Positions 39,384 through 45,000 of a stretch of DNA of 45,000 nt are shown here, one piece after another. A program made the position numbers and the translations under genes. Source of the stretch: Neocallimastix lanati (nom. inval.) (lineage: Eukaryota > Neocallimastigomycota > Neocallimastigomycetes > Neocallimastigales > Neocallimastigaceae); NCBI GenBank assembly GCA_016946835.1, contig JACVTC010000010.1, forward strand, positions 745,001 through 790,000. The letters run 5' to 3'. The notes under the pieces are model-generated. The model saw only the letters and a program-made list of their open reading frames with translations, did no database searches and was not told the origin of the DNA. Each line of letters opens with the position of its first letter. The first letter of the stretch is position 1.

Positions 39384-42300
39384 TTTTAATTTTACCTCTT
39401 TTCTTTATATATTTCATCATAATTTCAGTATTTTTTAACTAACTTTATTTTTAATAATTTTGAAAGTTTTAATTAATTAAATATGTAACTATTCTCAATT
39501 CTCAAAGATTTTTATTTATATAAAATTAAAAATAAATTAGGAAATTGAAAAAAAAAGCAAATAAAATAAGTAAATAAAAAATAAAATATATATATATAAT
39601 CTTAATAGGAATTATTAAAAAAAAAAGGTAAAAAAGAAAAAAAAGCAGACTTTTTATATGTTAATTATTTAATTAATTAGAGTAATCAATAAAAAAAAAA
39701 TTCTATTTCATTTTATTTTTTGTATTTTTCTAATAATAAATGTTTGAATAGAAAGCATTATATATAAATTGATAAATGCCAAAATTATAATTAAATCTAA
39801 TTATTTATTCTAATGATGATACCTCAATATAAATAAATATACCTTTTTTTTTTTTTCGGTGTTGTTATTTTAATTAATATTCAATTTTATACTATTTGTA
39901 ATATATGTACAAAATATTTGTTAAACCAAAGTTTTAAAGTTTATTTAATATAAAAATTTGTATAGTTTAACTTTGATTATTTAAAAAAAAAAAAAAATAA
40001 AATAAAATAAAATATAATTAAAAAAATAAAAATAAAAATAATTACCAATAATTTAAATAGACATAAAAATAAATAAATGCAATGATTTATGTATAAATAA
40101 TATTGTTATCATAATTATACGATAGTACAATAAATGAATTAAAAAATAAAATTGTTAACTGTTAGTATGGACAATAATTAATATATTGTGAATTAAAATT
40201 ATTCCTTTTAATAATCTTTAAAAATAATTAATTACTTTATATTTATTTATCTTTTTATTTATTTATTTACTTATTATTTCTTATTTAATATTTAATTTTC
40301 TATTCATTTACTTTTTTATTTTTATTATTGGAAATATATTACTTACTATTAATTTATTTATTTAATTTTTATTATTATTTATTATTATCTATGTATTTAT
40401 TTATAATATTTATAGATATAAATAAATATTTACAAAAAAGGATGAATAAAAAGAATATATTATATTTTAAATAAATAATAGTAAAAAGTAATTTAATAAT
40501 AATTAATTTTCAATTAACAATAGTTAGTTTAGTATTAATAAGACTAATTATATTTAATTATATTTGTATTTACTATTTAAAATTCTAAATATTATTTATT
40601 ATAATCTTTCCATAATTATACTTAGAGAAATGAATCAACCGTTAAAAAAAAAATAAAAAATGCTTATATTAGCAATGAAAGAATAAAAAAGGATTAATGA
40701 TGATAATAGCAATATATTACCATTAATTAAATAATTAATTATATAAAATTTTAAACAAAATTAATATATTCTAAATGAAATTATTTCTTTTTTTTTTTTT
40801 TACACTAATATTGTTTAATAAATGAAATATGAATTTATTAGGTAAAGTATTATATAATAAAATATAAATATACATGTAAATATTTATATATCAACCAATG
40901 TAAATTATTAAAAAATATATAAATATAAAAATATCTGATTAATTTTATAAAAAAAAATAAAAAATAAAATAAAATAAAATAAAATTACAAAATAGGAAAT
41001 TATTAATTACATTTAAACTAATCCTTCAAACATAAATTTAAATACATTATTCAAAAAAAATGTATTAGTTTATAGTTATATAAATATAAAATCTAACATA
41101 TAAATATATTTTAAGTATAAAAATATAGGATTATTATTTTGAATTGATAAGTAATAATAATAATTAATAATAAATAATGTTAAAATAATAATATATAATA
41201 ATAATACAACAATAACAAAATATCAATTTTCTATCTCTCTCATTAATGTACATATTCATAAACTATATTTAACTCAAAAAGAAATAAACTTTATATTCTT
41301 GTATCACCATTTTATTCAGAATAATAAAAATTGTTTATTTTTAACTGTATTTATTTTTTGTAAAGTTTATATAAAGATAATTTAAAGTTTCAAAAATTTA
41401 AGATTAATATATTTTTATTTTTTATATTTATTTTTTTTTTTTAAGAAAAAAAAATTAAAAAAAAGTTAAATAAATAAATAAAAAATTGACCATATACTTA
41501 TGATTGCAAATATTAAGGTTATCATTTATTTTTTATTTTAAAATATCAATATTTTAGAAAATAAAAAATTGATTTCTTCCAAATATAAAAATGATTATGT
41601 AAGTAATTATAAAAAAGTATAAAATTAGAATGAATATTATCCAACATTATTAAAAAAAAAGAAAAAAAATAATTATATATATATTAAAAAATATATATTG
41701 AATATAATATATATATTTCAATATTAACTTTTTTTATCAAGAATATTATAAATTTTAATTTTAATAGTATCATTAAAATAAATTTATTAATATTATCTAC
41801 ATAACTATTTATTATTATTATATTTATTGTTATTTATTATTTATTATTTATTATTTATTATTTATTATTTATTATTTATTATTTATTATTTATTATTTAT
41901 TATTTATTATTTATTATTTATTATTTATTATTTATTATTTATTATTTATTATTTATTATTTATTATTTATTATTTATTATAAAGTTTTAATAATATAATA
42001 ATAGTCATAATGAATAATGAATAACAACATTACTACTAATTTCATGTAACATCTTAATATATTTCAAATTCATATTAATATATATATTATATAATTTTTT
42101 TTTTTTTCAATATTATTTTTAAAATATTTATACTTTAATAACTTTAATTAAAAACTTTTTTTAATTATTTAATCTATATATAGTAATAATTAAAATATTT
42201 TATAAAAATAAAATTAATTAAAATTAATTAGTCCTAAAAAGGATAAAGATGTCATTCTGTATTAATTATTTCACTAAATACTCGAATATTCATATAAAAA

Positions 42301-42900
42301 ATTATAAGAATATTTAAATATTTATTGTTATTTTATTATTATTACAATATTACAATATACAATAATTAAAATATAAAAAATGATAAAAACCACCATATAT
42401 AGATATACATTTGTATATGTTATTTTAGATATTATAATATGTATTAAAAGTCATTGAAATTAAGATTTATCATTAAGAGTATTCAAAAATAAAATATTAA
42501 TTATATGGAATCAATTTATTGAAGTATATATAAGTTTATTTAATTTTGAATACCAATATGTTTTCATATAATATATAATATATAATAAATAAATCAAAAT
42601 AACGAATATTTTAGTATTAAGTAATATTTGACCATCTATAATCAAAACTATTCTCAGAAAAATAAGGTTATGAATTATGAATTTTCTTAATTCATTAAAA
42701 AAATAAATAAATAAATAATATTGATTTTTTTTTTCTTTTTTTTTATTCATTTAAATTAATATTTATTATAATAAGTAAGAATCCTATTATAATTATTACT
42801 AATTATTATTATTATTACTATTATATTATTATTATAATTATTGCTAATTATTATTATTACTAATTATTATTATTGATATTATTAATAATATTATAACTAT
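38610..42900. other. Long AT-rich intergenic region upstream of glycogen synthase
   Basis: 4.3 kb with no gene I can support. The glycogen synthase promoter should lie just right of 38609. (TTTTA)n occurs at about 39330-39370 and a heptamer array at 41831-41980. The minus frame at 42511-42750 (79 codons) is hydrophobic low-complexity sequence and is not called. Confidence 0.55.
41831..41980. repeat. Heptanucleotide tandem array (TATTTAT)n, about 21 copies
   Basis: Perfect TTATTTA/TATTTAT heptamers for about 150 bp, embedded in AT-rich spacer. Confidence 0.95.
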
Positions 42901-43380
42901 TATTATTATAACTACTCCGTTAGGACGATACAGGTTACTGTAGAGGGCGGGGTTCGAATCCTCGGCATGGCACCAAATAATCGGATGAGGTTTCTATCCT
43001 GGTATATCATGAGACCACACGTGATATTCATAAGGCTTTCCCTCAAATGATTATTTCACCCAACCCTGATACTACGCTTTGAATTGAAGCATAGACCTTG
43101 ATGGTTGTAATATTTCCAATCGCCAATGATTACACCCACTAGGGAGGAGTTAATGATTCCGTTCTGATGCTCGTGGTCATTAGAGATATATGTAGGAACG
43201 TTAAGAATGCATCTCCGGGCAGTGTGTAACGACGATTGAGAGCGGCGAAACTGATACAGTATGCCAATAACTCATCACCTTACAGTTAATTAATAACTGT
43301 ATGGCCATATTGGGAGATGGGTACCCAGTATGTGCAGTCTATGTTTTTTTTTTTTTTTTTTTTTTTATTATTATAACTAC
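42901..43380 (+). mobile_element. SINE-like retroposon (450 bp) with 15-bp target-site duplication and poly(T) tail
   Basis: The core 42916-43365 is visibly less AT-rich than everything around it and has no ORF. It is flanked by a perfect 15-bp direct repeat TATTATTATAACTAC (42901-42915 and 43366-43380). Near its start is a Pol III B-box match GGTTCGAATCC (42951-42961), with flanking bases able to form a T-arm (CGGGG/CCTCG), and then GCACCA at 42970-42975. A possible A-box, TAGGACGATACAGG, begins at 42921. The body ends with a hairpin ACAGTTA/TAACTGT (43282-43288 and 43294-43300), GGGTACCC and a run of about 23 T (43344-43366). Internal Pol III-type head, no coding, homopolymer tail and long target duplication are the marks of a LINE-mobilised SINE. 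A 5'-truncated LINE end is the main alternative. Confidence 0.72.
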
Positions 43381-43465
43381 AATCTTTATTATTACAATTA
43401 TCACAAAGTATTATTATTATAATTATTATAACGAAAATCTTTATTATTATTATAACCAAAATTTC

Positions 43466-43499
<34 letters not shown>

Positions 43500-43696
43500 A
43501 CCAAAATCTCTATTATTATTATTATTATTATTATTATAACCAAAATCTCTATAATTGTTATTATTATTATTATTATAACCAAAATCTCTATTATTATTAT
43601 TATTATTATTATTATAATCAAAATCTCTATTATTATTATTATTATTATAACCAAAATCTCTATTATTATTATTATTATTATTATAACCAAAATCTC

Positions 43697-43730
<34 letters not shown>

Positions 43731-43777
43731 ACCAAAAACTCTATTATTATTATTATTATTATTATAACCAAAATCTC

Positions 43778-43808
<31 letters not shown>

Positions 43809-43927
43809 ACCAAAATCTCTATTATTATTATTATTATTATTATAACCAAAATCTCTATTATTATTATTATTATTATTATAACCAAAATCTCTATTATTAT
43901 TATTATTATTATTATAACCAAAATCTC

Positions 43928-43970
<43 letters not shown>

Positions 43971-43981
43971 ACCAAAATCTC

Positions 43982-44024
<43 letters not shown>

Positions 44025-44128
44025 ACCAAAATCTCTATTATTATTATTATTATTATTATTATAACCAAAATCTCTATTATTATTATTATTATTATTATAA
44101 CCAAAATCTCTATTATTATTATTATTCT
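43381..44128. repeat. Compound satellite: about 18 units of ATAACCAAAATCTCT plus (ATT)n
   Basis: A fixed 15-nt word alternates with 4-14 ATT triplets. Because every unit is a multiple of three, both strands stay open for about 280 codons, giving NQNLYYYY- or EILVIII-type repeats that I take as artefacts. It begins directly at the right end of the SINE's target duplication. Confidence 0.92.
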
Positions 44129-45000
44129 TATTAATATAACTAACAATCTATTATTATTTATGTTTTAAAATTTAAGCCCAAAAATATAACATATATTATT
44201 ATTAAATATTAAATACATTTCTATGAATAATTTAAATATAAAAATAATGAAGCATTAAAAAATAAAGTTGTTGATTTCAATAATCAAAATAAATGGTTTT
44301 CTTAAGTAATAAGTAAACAAATATGATATTAAATTTTTATTATTAATCTTTTTAAAATATTCACAATTATATCATATTATTATAATATATATATAAAATG
44401 TCAATATCAAAAAAAAATATTAATCTCAAACTTCTTTTTATTATTTTAAATATATATTATTAAACATTACAATAATATTTAACTATACTACAATCTTAAT
44501 TATTTAATGTATTTTTTTTTTTAACAATTTGGTTATTTGTATATTTAAAAATAAATATTAATAAATATTCAATTGTATAATTAAATAAAATAATTTTTTT
44601 CTAAAAAAGTATATTGAATCTTTAATGGTATTACTATATATTATTTTTTATAGAAATCATATATACATGATTTTCTATAAAATATTGTAATTTTTAAATA
44701 CGTCTCTCTTCTTTTATAAACTTGTATAAGAATTAAATGTAATCATTAAATACATTATTTAATATTTAATTATTAATATTAATATTATTATTTTTATTAT
44801 TATTTTTACTATTATTATTATTATTATTTATTATTTATTATTTATTATTTATTATTATTTATTATTTTTATTATATGAATTTAATAAAATTATATAATAA
44901 TAATTATTAAATTTTAATATATATTATCTTTCTTTTTTATGTTATATTTTTTATATGAATAAAAAATAATAAACAAATTTAAAAAATTTTAAATAGTTTA
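44129..45000. other. AT-rich spacer at the right edge
   Basis: No gene, RNA or mobile element recognised. (TTATT)n-like repeats at about 44815-44870. Confidence 0.55.

Noticed and set aside
42511-42750. 79-codon minus-strand frame
   Set aside because: Low-complexity hydrophobic composition; no recognisable domain.
42916-42975. A functional tRNA gene around GGTTCGAATCC
   Set aside because: A T-arm is possible, but no anticodon arm or 5' acceptor strand pairing with GCATGGC is present; better read as a SINE head.
43431-44125. CRISPR-like appearance: a 15-nt word repeated at fairly regular spacing
   Set aside because: The 'spacers' are all ATT repeats of varying length, the genome is eukaryotic, and no cas gene is present.
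43286-44146. Two overlapping frames of about 280 codons, one per strand, with NQNLYYYY or EILVIIII repeats
   Set aside because: They arise because every satellite unit is a multiple of three and contains no stop; codon content is just the repeat.

Overview
This is a very AT-rich eukaryotic nuclear window. Its genes are far apart, its introns are short with GT..AG ends, and its proteins are rich in asparagine. The best fit is an anaerobic gut fungus (Neocallimastigomycota, e.g. Neocallimastix, Piromyces or Anaeromyces). Three things point there: a bacterial-type solute-binding domain joined to a 7-transmembrane class C receptor, an intronless bacterial-type CobW GTPase, and a glycogen synthase of the fungal/animal GT3 type. 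This assignment is inference from gene content; no marker gene proves it.

Host genes. The 5' end of a LUC7-like U1 snRNP protein runs off the left edge (minus, to 548). A complete four-exon tuberin (TSC2) homologue of about 1,993 residues covers 2446-9419 (minus). After 3.7 kb with only a doubtful decayed ORF comes an intronless CobW/P47K GTPase (13137-14108, plus). A five-exon receptor with an N-terminal solute-binding domain and seven membrane helices follows (14818-18069, minus). Glycogen synthase, two exons, lies at 36013-38609 (minus). TSC2 (growth control upstream of TORC1) and glycogen synthase are both nutrient-related, but nothing shows the genes to be co-regulated.

Mobile DNA dominates 20.5-34.7 kb. 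An LTR element with a gag gene but no pol (20578-32873, LTRs 380/382 identical, 4-bp target duplication ATTT) has been split by a younger, apparently intact Ty3/Gypsy element (23465-31690, 4-bp target duplication TAAA). The inner element has separate gag and pol frames joined by a textbook -1 frameshift signal (T TTA AAC plus hairpin) and a primer-binding site matching the 3' end of tRNA-Lys(CUU). Next to this nest is a decayed LINE-type non-LTR element (about 33121-34720) with recognisable endonuclease and reverse transcriptase pieces and a ruined catalytic motif.

At 42916-43365 is a much less AT-rich, 450-bp SINE-like element. It has a Pol III B-box-like motif near its start, a poly(T) tail and a perfect 15-bp target-site duplication. 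It is followed by about 750 bp of compound satellite. I regard this element, the gag-only/gypsy nest and the frameshift signal as the most interesting content. Much of the rest is AT-rich spacer and microsatellite, including long (ATT)n tracts inside introns.
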